Assembly: GCA_024663395.1 (NCBI GenBank)
Contig: JANFAH010000019.1
Location: forward strand, 496,001 to 560,000
Length of the DNA stretch: 64,000 nucleotides
Source: Pisolithus tinctorius
Lineage: Eukaryota > Basidiomycota > Agaricomycetes > Boletales > Pisolithaceae
Reading direction: 5' to 3'
Shown here: in pieces, positions 1 through 13,559 of the stretch
Layout: each line of letters starts with the position of its first letter
Numbering within the stretch: the first letter of the stretch is position 1
Program-made: the position numbers and the translations under genes
Notes under the pieces: generated by a model
Told to the model about the DNA's origin: nothing
The model's database searches: none
Seen by the model: only the letters and a program-made list of their open reading frames with translations

Positions 1-1
1 A

Positions 2-265
2 ATCCCGAATATTCGCTGCGAGCCTCCACCGGAGGAGTACCATATCCAGGTCGAACGTCGCTGGCCAGGACCGACGGAGGACTTCAGCCAGCTGAGGGCA
101 CAGTATACTCATATCGTGGAAGGGCCGACCTGGCAGATTCGCCCAGTGGGGTTGGAGTGGGAACGCCAGAGCGAGGATGTAGATGCGATGGGTAGATATG
201 TCCAAGGTGTATTCAGCGATACAGAGTTCCCCCCTCACAGTAGAGGGATAGGTTTGCTGTTATGA
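2..265 (+). CDS. C-terminal tail of an unrecognised protein, cut by the window edge
   Basis: An open frame enters from the left edge and ends at a TGA at 263-265, giving about 87 codons with no ATG needed inside the window. The residues are of ordinary composition (PPPEEYHIQVERRWPG near the start, GLEWERQSEDVD in the middle) and contain no motif I recognise. It runs towards the end of the KDZ-1 transposase, about 200 bp away, so the two are convergent. It could be a further accessory gene of the KDZ-1 element or host sequence. The assignment as coding rests only on the open frame and its amino-acid composition. Confidence 0.35.
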   Translation: MPNIRCEPPPEEYHIQVERRWPGPTEDFSQLRAQYTHIVEGPTWQIRPVGLEWERQSEDVDAMGRYVQGVFSDTEFPPHSRGIGLLL

Positions 266-464
266 TACCCGCATTCTGTATTGTCATAGCCTGACAATTC
301 CATACCGCTTTTATGTGAGTACCGTTCGGAAGATATGCTCGGATCGAAGAAAATGGAACATTGCCTTAAGGCTAATATGGACTTCCGCAATTGCAATTTA
401 ATTTCTATCGATGAACTCGACCTGAATGGTTATATTGAATAATAGACCACTCGTCCGACTATAG

Positions 465-3400
465 CTACACATTGCTAGCATCAATATCCATCGAAGTTGG
501 GATATACTTCAAGCTCATGCTCTGTTGTTTCAACTTAGCATGCTCTGAAAGCCTCTCATACACTGCTATCTGCCTCGCAGCGTAACAGCTGTGCGCAAGC
601 GCATCGCATTCCTGAGTGGCAGGTGCGCCATTGGACATGGCTCGATAATTGAAGTAATTGATTGTCCATTGAAATTCAGCCAGTCAGCAACTGTTCCTCT
701 TCTGACCAACGGTCTCGCACTGCTTTGGCTCGAAGCCAATGAGTCCGGTAAACTTTGTGTACAGTCAACATCGAATCCATACATACATAGATGAACACAT
801 ACATTCCGACATCCAAGTGATGGATTTCGTATCCAGTCGGAACATCAACGGACCAAAACTATGGCAAAATGGCTGACCCGGTGCGCATGTGCATTCTGAG
901 TTATGGCGGCTGTGCTCACAGGTGAGATCCGATGTCTCCAATTGCTGGTAATGGGTAAGGGTCTTGGCACTCGCACCCAGAGCGACCATTGCCTTTCGGC
1001 ATTGCTTGTATATTGCGGCTTGCTTCCGAACCTGCTCTATTAATTGTATGGATTGCGTCCCATGCGCGTGTTTTCATACTATAGCTTTTGGCATGTCGGC
1101 ACCACATTCCGGAAGACCACAGCCTTGTCCACCAATGCAAGCCGAAGCCCTGTTTAGCTGCATCATTCGCTTGACCGATCTGGAGCCTCAGCTCCATATC
1201 ACGGAGACTGGCCTGAAATTGCAGGAATGGAAAGCAGCCATTCCAACAGTTCGATGGAAGCGGCAACTGTGGGCTTATCCCTCCAAGGTCAGTGGTATCA
1301 GGCCATGAGCGTTTCGTCAGAGCCATTCGTTTGGGTCTTCAGCATCCGATAGATATCCAGTCGGACATGCATCGGCCATCCCGCTGTTCACTGCCTTCCG
1401 CATTGATTGGATTCCAATCACCTCCCGCATCTTGCTGTAGATCGATGTATATGGTGGCATCTGCGATAAAACTTGACTGCTCTGATAATAGGCGCTCCGT
1501 GCGTCAGTGCAATTACCAATCTTTTCAGCTCTGGCGCATGTACACCTGACATTGCTGATAATCGATGCGCAATGTGATTGCCGCTTCTTCCAACCTGAGA
1601 CCGCGAGCGAGCCAACTTCCCATCCCACGCTGCGCTCCGCTCGATGTGATATTGTTCAAAAAACTCAGTTTCAACGGTATGAACTGTTGGGGCTAATACG
1701 CATTTCAGATATATTCCGAAAAGGAGGAGCAGGTGAGAACCTTACCCTTCCTCATTTGCACTTCAAAGATATCCATGGCGGAGGGGTCAACCATTCGGTC
1801 TCTGAAGGCCACTTGCTCTTGGTAGGTCCAAGTATCACGTTGCATCGTAGACACTGCTTCATCCAACGTCTTGAATGCCCGTTTTGCCATATCTGCCTGC
1901 TACCCTTGCGGTTGTCAGTTTCCTGTATCAGACTATCGACTAAAGGCGAACAGTCAGGAAGGTTAGCGCATGAATAGAAGCTCATACCCATGCGAATCAT
2001 CTTCATGAAGTTGCAATCGCTGATCTGAAAATCCAACAGCTCCTGCGATGTGGGGAACTCATGCCCCTGGGCCGAAGTGGATGCAATGTTGAGTAGCGAC
2101 CACAAGGTCTCGATGATTTCTCCATCTACCCACCCAGCGCCTTGCATGAATAAGGGTGCATATCGGGCATAGCATTCCTGTTTGTGGACCGTGCACATGC
2201 CACATTCCGATTCCTGGCATAATCTGCATTGAATCTGGGATGTCAATGAATGCGCTATTTCGGACCCGTGTGTGTAAATTTTTCATGTATGAGCAGTTGA
2301 TGTCATAGAAGCAGAGGACACGGTTGATTCCTGTCATGTTGTACTGCAATGCATTTGCCAATGAGTAATCCATGTTTAATTGCCTGAACTGCCATGAGCT
2401 GGAGGCAACATCATTGATGTGATATCCCGACCTTTCCCCTTTTGGAAGAAGTCAACCACAGAATGCAGGTAAAAACACCCAGTTGCCTAGGGCACATGCC
2501 AGTCGCACCAATTCTCGGTCGAGGTGAAGTCTGCTTCCCGTTGGGCATTGGCCTGATTAATAGCCTTATGATTGTTTGCATGCACGATTTCTAGTTAACA
2601 CATGAGTAATTGAATGGAGGAAGCAGTCCGACAAATGTACCTCTGTGATGTGGGGTGTGACCTTCAGGTAGGTCTGATAATCTGGATCTGTGACCATGAA
2701 TCCATGGCCATCCATCAACCACACCTGATCTGCAGGACGCCTGTCGTGCATATGTCGGCTTTGAAATTTCCATCCATCACTAGCGTGCTGGGTATATTTC
2801 CAGCTTCGAAAGGTTAATGACAGGGGATGAGCTGAATCCCAACACTTACTGATCCAGATCTTCCACCGGGTCGACATTGATCCCAGGCTGTGGACATGCC
2901 GCACAAATAACCCCAACTCCCCTTTTTAGGAGCCTGCTCGCATCGCAGGAAGCCTTTCCATTTCAACAGTTTCAGGAGTCGCCATTGCCTTGCAACTCGA
3001 AGCAACTCCCGGTATCTGTCCTGGTCACATTACTGCCTTAGATCCCCTGCAATCGACCATCGTGGTCCGATGACTTACTGGAACTAGGTGAGGAAAGACA
3101 CCAGAAGTCACCCGTCGCAGTTTTGAGTAATAGTTCATCCCGGATGTCCCACATTCCAGGTTGTCTCTCACAAAATCGTCCAAGACTGCAAATGTAAATG
3201 CAGTACTCGGTTTTTTCGAATGTAGCAGGAAACAGCTTGGCTCGCAGCAATTGTAGCCAGGAAGCTTTCTGCAGCTTCACACTGGCACCAACGTACTGGA
3301 ATGAAATGCACCCAGTCACATCGCGACAGTGAGATATTTCGACACGACGGCCGACGGCATGTGGGGCGGAACATCATCAACATCTTCCCACTCAGGGGCA

Positions 3401-4141
3401 TTCATTTTGACTGGCCCTCCAGTGCCATTCGCATTGGATGGATCTGAAAGGCAAGCTGCTCCAATGTGCCCGAGCTGCAGCTGAGCACCAGTCTGAGTCC
3501 GCTCTGTAAATGCAATGCGGAAGTAATGAGGGCATCTCTCACCATATGGAGTGCCGATTCCTCAAAGAACTCCCCATTCCAGTGCTGCACTCTGTGAAAA
3601 AGCAAGCGTTGGTGAGTCATTCTAACAACATTCCCTGCAAAACATGGGCTGGTGCAAGCAATCTGTACATCTGTACAACCCATCTGTTCCACAACTTATG
3701 CAGTTCCGTGGGTCAGGAGGTGCTTCCAGCTCCAACAGGACCCTCATGAACTCCTCTTTGTGCGGAAGCCATTCACAGGATGTAATCATTCTGTGTCTGA
3801 CAATGGAAATGAGCTTGGGTTGTTGCATGAAGGATCCCTTGGTACCTTTTTCGAGGTAACTGTAATGGCTCTACAGGAGGAGCATTATCTCATATTCCAT
3901 GTCGAGTGCATCTTCATCAGTGTGCATGTGCTGTTTGGAAGGCGAGCGGGAGTGCTTGGACGGTGAAGAGCGGGGTGAATGGACAGCGGAGGTGGCATCG
4001 GGTTGTGCGAATCAGTGACCTCAACCAATCTCGATCTGCTCCGAACCGCTGTTGTCGAGTTTTAACTTCTAGTTGCTTGACCCGATGGCCAGCCATACGC
4101 CCGATCATTCTCATGCGCTTTCCTGCGCTGCGTTTGGCCAT
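465..4141 (-). pseudogene. KDZ-family transposase, copy 1 (KDZ-1), frameshifted
   Basis: KDZ transposases (Kyakuja-Dileera-Zisupton) are DDE-type enzymes of basidiomycete DNA transposons. The frame starts at a Met at 4141 (MAKRSAGKRMR). It then shows the Cys-rich CxC zinc cluster (CISCGTDGLYRC, CTDC, FCRECC, about 3620-3710), the following HRVQHWNGEFFEE block (about 3540-3600), CFYDINCSYMKNLH (about 2260-2310), the core block GAGWVDGEIIETLWS (about 2090-2145) and the C-terminal MELRLQIGQAND and TRAWDAIHTINR blocks (1040-1200). The last exon ends at 465. A single extra base just after the CxC cluster (about 3622-3626) changes frame, so this copy is broken even after allowing for introns. The next gene along, at 4.6 kb, is divergent. 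Family assignment is firm; exon borders were not fixed. Confidence 0.85.
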
Positions 4142-4599
4142 GGCTATGGCGTTGATGGTAAGTATGATTGAGTCAGATGTGGGTAGGAATCATCTTAGAT
4201 ATCTTGGATAGAAGCTTGACGGTCATTTCATGATCAATGATCCCAGCAATGATAGATCGAAGATTCGGTATCAATGCGAAACTGATGCGGCCGACTTAAA
4301 CCCATCCTGCACTAACCTTTTAGGGCTCGGAGTAGTCAACAGAATGAGTTTGATTGGCTCATCTCACCCATGACGGAATTAATGGCCCGCTGAAACCCCA
4401 ACAATGAATGTGGAAAGATGGGGCAAAGTCAATTAGCAAGGCAGGAGATGCAATCTGGAGTCAATTTGAACGATGTCATGGATACCATAATGCCTTCCTT
4501 CAGGCCAATATAATACTTATTGTAGTAGGGCCCATAGATACCCTCCTTCCATTCCAGAAGTCCTCATGGATTGCCGTACTGACGCAGACGATGGCTATG

Positions 4600-7152
4600 A
4601 TGATTGGGTCCTCGACAGACGTAGAAGATGGGAGTAACATCTCAGACAAGGCAATGAGCAGTCAGTAACTGGGGATTGGGGACCAGGAGAACTTTGACAT
4701 CACCGAATTGGAGGTGCTGGTTCGAAGACGGAAGGATTGGAAAGAGTCTGGAAAGACAAAAAAACCTGATGATCTTGCAGTCAATATTGGGGGAGCTGCA
4801 CGAATTAGACAAGAACACAGAGTTGTCACATGCAGAAATGCAGCTGAAGGCTGGGGTATGGGGTTGCAAGCTCTGAATGGGTCTTCGAAGACTAAACGAA
4901 TCGCTTGTAGCTCGTCACAGCTTGGTTGAAGAAGCCATTGCGTGCCGGAAGCCCCAAATTACGCTCCTGGTCCGGATACAGATATTCCGTGCATGGTCGG
5001 TGGTTCGGGAATTGTATCATGACCTTGTGCAGAGAAAACTCGCCAGAATGAGGGAGGACACTGGGAATGAAGAAAGCACCAAGCAAATTGGTGTCTATCA
5101 GCAGGCACTCACTGCATTCATGCAGGAGGACCTCTCCGAAGAGCAGTTGGCAGCAGCAGAGGCCATAGCCGACAAATGGAATGGGATGGAAGGGACCCAC
5201 CCCCCGAAATAAAAGCCAGGTGAGTTCCCAGATGCACAGTTTGTCACAGTGTTTGTGACAGAATGCGGGTCCTTAGAAATGCAGCAAGATACAGGTACAA
5301 GTATTGCCGCAATTTTGCAGAAGAGATGTGAGGTATTGCGGCATGCGGGTCGTATGTTTGCTGGGTGGAAAAATGTGGAAGGTACTGTGGAGGCATGCAC
5401 GTGGGTTCTGATTTTTATCAAGCATCATTGTGCACTGCTGATCCCTTCCTAGCATGGACTTCAACCGAGATATTGCTGGACAGGAACCTTGTTTAATGAG
5501 GTTTCGGAACCTAGAGGGACCATGGCAGGATTACCTTGGCGAAGCATTTGAGGAGTCTGGAATTCAGACGAAGATGAAGATGGCCAAGGTGACGGACGGC
5601 CGGGGGCAAGAAGGCCGCAAGGACCGTGAAAGTCGATGCTGTCTCTTTGGTGACAAACGAAGACGGCACAGTATCGATTGGTGAAATCGCAGGTCTGTCA
5701 CGCGATTTACTGCAGAAAACGGTGCGCTGGGTTCATGACTGCCCACTACAGTGAGTGTCAGATCGTAGATGTGGGTTGCGCTGATCATCGGTCTGAAGGA
5801 CGAGCTTGCGGAAAGGCAACGTCGACTGTGCCGTTCAAACAGCTCGGAACGCATCAAAAATCAATGATTGCGACCCGACATCTCCCACCAAATTTCTCCT
5901 TTACTGTTGACCCCAGTCATATTGTTCGGTCGCAGCAGGCTACTGAACTTTTGAGCTTCTGGTCAACGACAGGACAAGAACACAGACGATGTATTTCGCT
6001 TTGAAAAGTGGCTGGATCGAGGTGGAAAGTTACAGCCACCAGCAGTGGACAGCGGCATTCCCATTCAGATTGTAAGAGACTGGCGATCCAGGTCCCGCAC
6101 ACCTGCAACTGCTCCTGCCCAATCCAAAGCCCCAGCTGGGAGGACTCAAAGGTCAGATCGGCGGGGAAATGGAAAGGGCAGCGAACACAGTGCAGCCAAA
6201 TGTCCAAGGCAGTGACATGGATGACTTTGAACGGGCATCTCCAGTCATCTTCGAAGGTGCAGATATGCCCAGTCCAAGCCATGATCGGCATGGCCGCGTC
6301 AGTAATGGAGGAAAGTCATCCCACCTGAAACGTCTCCACGAAGGAAGATAGCTGCAGACGTTGAAACTGACCATGATGATGACCCACTGGATGATGGGTG
6401 GCCACAGGCCAACCAGCGTCACGAAGCGACTCCCTTCCCGCAAGACAACTGCACCGATTCGGCCCGATGATGCGCACAGAAAGACACCCGCCAGGTCCGC
6501 AATAAAACTCCATTCCCGGGGAGGGCAATGAAGGAAACCAACACATCGTATGTTGAAGAAGAAGCGTCCAATTCCGATGAAGTCGATCGATCGGAAGGTC
6601 TAGGTGCAGCAGACGAATTACCAACACTTGCCAAAGAGGCCAGGTCTGTTTCCATCGCATGGACAGGCTATCATATTTATCATTTATTAGCTGAGTTGAT
6701 TGAGTTCACGCAAAGATTAAGGATGGTTCCGAGCACCAGGGTGATGATCATTTGCGAAGTCTTCCAATCGCCCAGGATGCACCTCCAAATCCAGTTGGAC
6801 GTGGAAACAAGCGACCGGAGGTAAGGCTGAAGCCTTCCTTGAAGCAAGGAGGCCAAGCACGGATCAACCCTGGACGCGCTAAACAGGATGTAGCCCAACC
6901 TCATTCTGCAACTGCCAGTAAGGGCCATCAAATTCCTTTACGAAATGGCAAGGGTACGGATTCCAAATCAGGACAGAGGCAATTGGCAGTGAGCAGTGGA
7001 GATGGAATGACGGAGGGCATCTGGAAATCCCCTGGGTCCTCAGGCCCCTGCCCGGCCGGATGGATGTCCCTTCACCCCCATCCAAGCGATCGCGGAAGCA
7101 TACATTGGCAGATCCAGGGGTTTCTCCAGGAAAGAGGGCAAGGATGCAATGA
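4600..7152 (+). pseudogene. KDZ-associated accessory protein gene, copy 1, frameshifted
   Basis: A long gene divergent from the KDZ-1 transposase. Recognisable blocks are HAEMQLKAGVWG (about 4830), QIGVYQQALTAFM and ADKWNGMEG (5090-5195), LEGPWQDYLGEAFEESG (about 5511-5560), LPPNFSFTVDPSHIVRS (5880-5935) and a basic, low-complexity tail ending KRARMQ with TGA at 7150-7152. The frame changes at about 5200 without a plausible intron, so at least one indel breaks it. The same layout (KWN...G block, then a P..F...DPS block) recurs in the accessory gene of KDZ-2 at 25.5-27.9 kb. It is therefore probably a standard second protein of this transposon type. No enzymatic motif was recognised and I assign no function. 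Confidence 0.6.
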
Positions 7153-7559
7153 TCTCGGATGGAGTTTGGATCTGCATGTACATATATATTATAGAGGCGA
7201 TGAAATCATTGATTCAGTTCAGGTTGCAAAGGTCATGTCAGGGTGCATGCCCCACCCCGGTTACGCAGGGCCCCAATCGTTTCGTGTTGACTCACACACA
7301 TTTGTGGGCACCCATGCCATTGCTATGTAGTTGTTGGTATTTCTACTGGATTACATGCCAGGCAGCCAGCATTTATCTTTCATACTGGGCAGAAACATGA
7401 CATTCTCAACTCCCGCCTCGTGGCAGATGTTCCCACGGTTGGGTGTGGAACATTGATATTCGGAGCGGCAAGCTTCCGACAAGTGAAATTGTTTAGCATC
7501 CATCCACTATGGCCGAAAACATTCCCCACAGAGTACGCTTCAATCCCGGAGGTTTGGTT

Positions 7560-9280
7560 CATTCAATTTCATACCACAATTCCATTAATCATTCGTAGTT
7601 CGTATTCGGCAAATCGAAGCCAGGGGGGAGGACCCTCTGCAATCCGCAGGCCCCTCAAGGAGGGGTCAAAAGGCAGGAACCATCCGACAGTTGACGAGCC
7701 ATGGTCGACATAGCCAGATGCTGGAGCACCTTCCACCTCAACCACGGCTTTCTGAGGTTTCCGCATCAATGGTTGATCCATTTCCACCCCCCCCGCCACC
7801 TCCTGAGGATGACATTCCCCCCCCCCACCGCCTCCTGAGGATGACATTCCCCCCCCCCACCACCTCCTGAGGATGACATTCCACCACCCCCGCCACCTCC
7901 TAATGATCTTGAGGTCACGAGGAGGTGCCACCGCCACAACCTAGCGAAGCCAGTGACGATAGCGAGGAGCAAACCCCCCCGCCACAGTCTGATGAAGATG
8001 AGACTGACAATGCCCTCATCCCACCTCCACCCCCCTCCTCGCAAGGATCGACTCCCACCATTCAGTCACATCACCGGATGGGAATGATACCATATGTCAA
8101 GTTGATTTTGTACATGTTTGGATTGCCGTCTGACGAATACAGCGATGGACACTGACATAACTTTGGAACTACCTGCAACCCCCATCCGACGGTAAGTGTT
8201 CATTGGCCCATTCAACCCCGTCGGTAATTTTCATTGATAGTATAGACACCGATTCCTGGCTGAAGACATCAGCAATCCCCAGGTGCCAATTCTTGAAGAT
8301 CAGCCGGATGTTTTATTCCGTGCAGAATGGCACCGACTGCAACAGAAATTTACGCGCCTATGTTCCGCCTGGATGGGTGAGTTTCATTTCATAGAATGCA
8401 ATTAATCCAGCTGCTCGACACAGTACAGGCCACGACCTGTCCGATGAGGAGAAGCAGGAAATGGAGGTGCATGGTTTCGTGCGTCCAGGAGCTGATCATG
8501 CCAGTAAGCACCCCAGACAATGTTCCTATCCTCACTTGACTCCCATGCAGTATATTGGGTTCATCAGCTTAGGCTCACCCATCCCGTCCGGTATCATTTC
8601 CCTTTCCATCCAAATGACCAGTTTGATCCAGCAGTCGCGGATGCAATGGCACGGACGGCAACAGATTTCGCCTATGTGGTACTACGACAGATGGACCTTC
8701 AGGAGGAAGCAGAGAGATCCCTCCGTCAAATCGCTGATTTGGACACCTTCTATGACCCATTCGCTGCGATAGGCCTTCAGCGGTTTGCAGCACAACCTCG
8801 ATACCTGGCCCGGCAGTCAGTCATGGACATGATCTTCATGTACATGAGCTGCCGCATCGATACTGCCATTCGGCACCTAGTACAACTGCCGACCGTGGCC
8901 ACATGGCCAGCACACTGGTATCGCAATCTCTGCATTGATATGGTGAGTGTTCTGTGCTAGAGAGATTGCAAGGCATTGACTCACTATTATTCAGAGTACC
9001 CTGGACTGTCTCATCCCGATAGCAGTCACGCAAATTGTTATCGGCTCCTGTTTCCCACGTCGTACATGCTGCAAACATATGGGGGGATGGACAGAAGAAA
9101 CCTTCCACAATGCCCTGTCTCGTGTTCCAGAGGCGCAGATGTCCGATACCTGCTCACACGTTATGGAATTACTGCCACAGTGGACTCCACACCTGCAGGA
9201 AGATGGTGGGTTTGTGCTTCCGTGGTGGTTGATGGCTGCATCGAACTATGCAAGCAACTCGCGCGTTTTTGTGCTCCGAT
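7560..9280 (+). CDS. Unrecognised gene with a proline-rich repeat segment
   Basis: Two stretches look coding. At 7780-8045 a 33-bp unit repeated about three times encodes runs of proline separated by PPEDDIPPPP, followed by acidic PPPQSDEDETD. From about 8290 to 9280 a well-composed segment reads YWVHQLRLTHPVRYHFPFH, DTFYDPFAAIGLQRFAAQP and WTEETFHNALSRVPEAQ, with an apparent intron at about 8941-8995. The joins between blocks, and whether this is one gene or two, are not resolved. It lies between the accessory gene and the TET/JBP gene of KDZ-1 and so is probably element cargo. The 400 bases between 7152 and 7560 hold no gene I can support. Confidence 0.4.
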
Positions 9281-9779
9281 GAGGTGCAGACCATTGCGCA
9301 AAGGTATTTCAGGGTACAAGCTCCAAATTTCAACTGTCATAGGCAGGGCATACTGAACAATATACTTAGGACCTTTGGCCATCGGACAAGTCCCCCATCA
9401 AGGATTGCCTCCATGGGGACATTGGAATCGTGGGTGGAGAGTTACATGAACATTGCATGCAGAGTAGAGGAGCTTCTCCCTGACCTTAATGCAGAAGTAG
9501 AAGAATTATTTGAGCAGTTGACATGCATGGCCCAGATGTTGGGATTGTACACCGATGGGGCTAGGATGCAAATTTGTGTACTTGTGTAGGAGTAGATATA
9601 ATCATCTCCCACTGCACCTGGCATGACAGAGATCGATATGCAAAGAACCATGATTTCGGCACAATGATGACCCCGAACATTGAGAATGATCTTTCGATAT
9701 GCCTCAATAAATTAATATGCCCATGTCTTTATGTCTGCACTGCCCGCAAATCCCTTGCTATGTCCGATATGTGTGGCCT

Positions 9780-11340
9780 CTCACATAGTGGGACTTGAAC
9801 ATATCGATGGACATTCTCTCGCATGTAATATGCCAGGCATGCCCCGATCACCATCTATTGCCGTCGACTTGGTGAATCAATGCCGAACCTGCAAGGCAAT
9901 TACAGTGCCCGGATTGTACTGCAGCCATATTCCGAGCTCCGGGACCAAGAAGTGGAGCCACGGATAGTTGCCAGACAGTAAGCAGGGTGTCTAGCCATAC
10001 CTTCCAGCCATTCGTATCTTTATGTGCGGGTGAAGCGCGATTCACCATTACTGACATAGAACTGTAGACCGAGTTCCACATTGGCAAGATGGCCTCCATA
10101 TCTTCATCCTGCTGTTCGGCAGCCTTTGATCTGAGTCATCTTATTGCCTCCCGTCCGTGAGGTACATTTTCGGGTGCATGATATGCAGTGCTCCCGATAG
10201 GACGGCTTGTAGCCCAGCCGTGCACTGCAGCCATTCACGTACCTCCTTCGGTTGCGATTTTGACTTTAAGAGTCGCGATACTTCGGGATGATGCACATCA
10301 TTGCTCGGCTTGAAACTGCATTTCAGCCTGACCCATGTGCCAATAGTGTCTTCCATACCCCATGCCCTTGTTGAAACCATGCAGGTGAGAGGTCTATCGC
10401 GCCTTTAAGATTTGCATCGTTGTGAAAGTTCTTCCCATCGTTCCGCCATCCTCCATTCCATGTGACTTCAGGCTCCGTTGAAGTGGAATGCTGAGCAGTC
10501 CAAGAGAATTCCAAACTTCTGACTGCTCCCCATGTTAGCGTTGCAGCAATCCAAAATTCAGAAGGTCACCTGATAGGCTTGGCTGATGGCGTTTGGAAGA
10601 TACCATAGCAGGATGCTGCCCTCCTTGTCGATCACCACTGTAGGACGTGTAATTTCCATATCGTTTGAATGGGCCAGGTTGGTCTGAACACCCTGCTTTA
10701 TGTTGCGGGTCACTTGTTGATGCTTTTAATCACTTTTCATTTGGCGGATCTTGTGTACTCACCGCATTCTCGATATGCTTGTATGATGACGGCCAGAATG
10801 TGATCTGCCTCACAAGCTATTTGCATTGGAATGGATATTGCTGGCAGGGCACGCGGGCCGTCCACTATTTCTTCGTGCAGCCTTGCCATCATGTACTGGC
10901 AGACGGCATCTGTTAGATGCATTTGCCAATCATTGGAGGTGTTGGCAGGATGTTGCACAGCAGCCATTCGATTTCGGTCAAGAGGTAGATGGCCCGATGG
11001 AAATCCTGAAATGCAAGAGTACCAACGCCGCATGTGCAATATTTTCGACTTACGACATGAGTTGGCACCTGATATGTGGTCAACTGCCTGGAAAGGCAAT
11101 CGAAGCTATCAACAGTGCATTGATATTGCACCTTCAATTCCAGCTTGAAAATCAGATCGGATATGATTTCCAGAGGCCACACTCAATACTGCAACAATTT
11201 GGTGATGACATGGGCTGGATACATTTCCTCTACTGGTTGTTCACATACTTTGCTATCATCTACGATAGCGACAGTGGACACCTCCACGGGTTGCGACGAC
11301 AGGCGCCATATCGATAATGAGCATGTCTTCCATCTTGGTT
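9780..11340 (-). pseudogene. TET/JBP-family 2-oxoglutarate/Fe(II) dioxygenase of KDZ-1, frameshifted
   Basis: TET/JBP enzymes oxidise 5-methylpyrimidines in DNA; in basidiomycetes they are expanded alongside KDZ transposons (Iyer and colleagues, 2014). Visible in order on the minus strand are an N-terminal region (LKVQYQCTVDSFDCLSRQL, about 11,130), the WYLP block (VVIDKEGSILLWYLPNA, 10,575-10,660), the iron-binding HxD motif in SPAHKDTNG (10,012-10,038), then YNPGTVIAL (about 9,885) and ACLAYYMRENVH (about 9,815). After the HxD segment the sense reading jumps frame at least three times within 250 bp, without introns, so the catalytic core is broken. It converges with the proline-rich gene at 7.6-9.3 kb and is followed by the KDZ-1 repeat array. 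Confidence 0.7.
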
Positions 11341-11559
11341 TAGCCTCGCCCAACCTTCTTGGAGATGCCTGTCAGCAGAGTGGGGGAGGAATCTGCCACA
11401 TATGCGACACAGTCGGCCATTGGGTTTGACTTGTGGACCACCCATGGACTGGCCCATTGCTTGCTTTTGATTGGATCGGATATATCCCAGAGGCCCTGCC
11501 CATTGGTTGCGACTGGTTCAATCTTCCTTCTATTTGCCCGTTCGTGTTTGTGATGTCGT

Positions 11560-13400
11560 CCAATATCTACCCGACGGGCCCACCCATAACATTTCACGTG
11601 CACAACATTACTTGTACAGGCTCTTCCGTGGGTTGTCACCTCATCTGAGATATATTTGCCAGGCCTGTTCGCATTATCCGATCGAAATCATATCCGTTCA
11701 ATGGGCCCGTCCCTGATTTCGAACTCCATCTGCTATAGACACAATTGGCCCTCCCATACCATTAGTTGGATAGAATTCACCATGGATGGGCCCATCCATA
11801 GGTTTCGACCCCATCCAAGATACAACTGTCATGCCTTCCTATATGATTTTTCGGATGGAACATCCCATGCACAGGCCCGTTCTTGTCGCACAAATTATCC
11901 AATATGTACCCGATGGGCCTCCCCATAAGATTTGTTGGACGGGTCCTCCCATGCATGGGCCCATCCATCGGTTGAGACCTTATCCATTATATACATGGCA
12001 GGCCTGCCATATGTTAGTGCTCATGCTGCACCCCTTCTATGGCCCATCCTCGTGTTACCACATCATCCGCTATATACCCAACGGGCCTGCCCATAAGATT
12101 TGTTGTATGGATCATCTCCTTTCTCAGCACATCAATGGGTTGAGACCTCATCCGCTATATAGATGGCGGGCCTGCCATATGTCAGTGTACATGCCGCCCT
12201 CTTTTATGGGCCCATCCGTGTGTTACCACATCTTCCGCTATATACCTGACGGGCCTGCCCATAACATTCATCGCATGCCTCATCTCATTGTCGGGCCCGT
12301 CCATGGGATGAGACCCAATCTGTTATATACATGGCAGGCCTGCCATATGTTAGTGTACATGCCGCACCCCTTTTATGGGCCTGTCTGTGTGTTACCACAT
12401 CATCCGCTATATACCCGACGGGCCTGCCCATATCATTCATTGCATGGATCATCTCATTGCCGGGCCCATCCATTGGTTGAGACCTCATCCTTTATATACA
12501 TGGCGGGCCTGCCATATGTTAGTGTACATGCCGCACCCCATTTATGGGCCCATCCGTGTTTTACCACATCATCCGCTATATATGTGACGGGCCTGCCCAT
12601 ATCATTCGTCACATGGATCATCTCATTGCCAGGCCTGTCCATGGGTTGAGACCTCATCAGATATATACATCGCAGGCCTGCCATATGTTAGTGTACATGC
12701 CACACCCCTTTTACGGGCCCATCCGCATGTTATGACATCATCCGCAATATACCCAACGGGCCTGTCCATATGTTCCCATGGATGTTTCATCCATTCCCTG
12801 GGCCCCCCCATGGGATGAGACCTCATCCGTTATATACGTGGCAGGCCTGACATTTGTTGGTGTACATGCCACCCCCCTTTTACGGGCCTGTCCTCATGTT
12901 ACCACATCATCCGCTATATACCCGACGGGCCTGCCCATATGTTCCCATGGATGTTTCATCCATTCCCCGGGCCCCCCCATGGGTTGCGACCCCATCCGTG
13001 ATATACATGGCGGGCCTGCGCATAAGATCCGGGCCCTACCCATATCTTCTGATAGCTATCGCACCCCTCCCACTGACCTGCCCTGGGGTGTAACATCATC
13101 TGATATTTTCCCGACAGGCCTGCCCATAAGATTAGACAGGTAGAACACCCCTTGGATGGGCCCATCAATTGGATGTCGCATCATCCGCCATATTAGCAAT
13201 GGGCCTGCCCATATTTTCCAACCGGTTCCTTATCCCTTCGATGGGCCCGACTATCAGTTTTGATGGGTGCAGCATGCTTCAGACGGGCCTGTCCACAGGC
13301 TGCGGCGCACCCACTGTATGCATGATGGGCCTGACAATAAGTTGCAATGGATTGACTCTTGTAATATACTTGTCACGGGCCTGCTCATTTCCTGCTGTCA
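11560..13400 (+). repeat. Array of about 85-bp repeats (dimers of about 175 bp) at the end of KDZ-1
   Basis: The core GACGGGCCTGCCCATA alternates with GGCAGGCCTGCCATATG every 80-90 bp, together with CCGCTATATACCCG and TGTTAGTGTACATGCC, making a higher-order unit of about 175 bp. Copies are clearest from 11,990 to 12,950 and degrade on both sides. Several frames stay open across it, but that is a consequence of the repetition and not evidence of a gene. It plays the same structural part as the 45-bp arrays at the ends of KDZ-2. Confidence 0.8.
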
Positions 13401-13559
13401 CTCTGGGCTTCCAGGCCTCTTCATATGTTATGACTTAATTAATTTGATGGGCCCACATCAGGCTCTACATGAGTAATGGTAATTTGGCGTGCAGGCTACC
13501 CATATGTTGTGACTAAGCTGACTACATGGGGTCATAGGAATGTGGTCTGTGAGAGTAGA

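Noticed and set aside
11786..12649. 287-codon open frame over the KDZ-1 repeat array
   Set aside because: It runs only through the 85/175-bp repeats; the translated units do not keep a common frame and there is no start context or intron structure.
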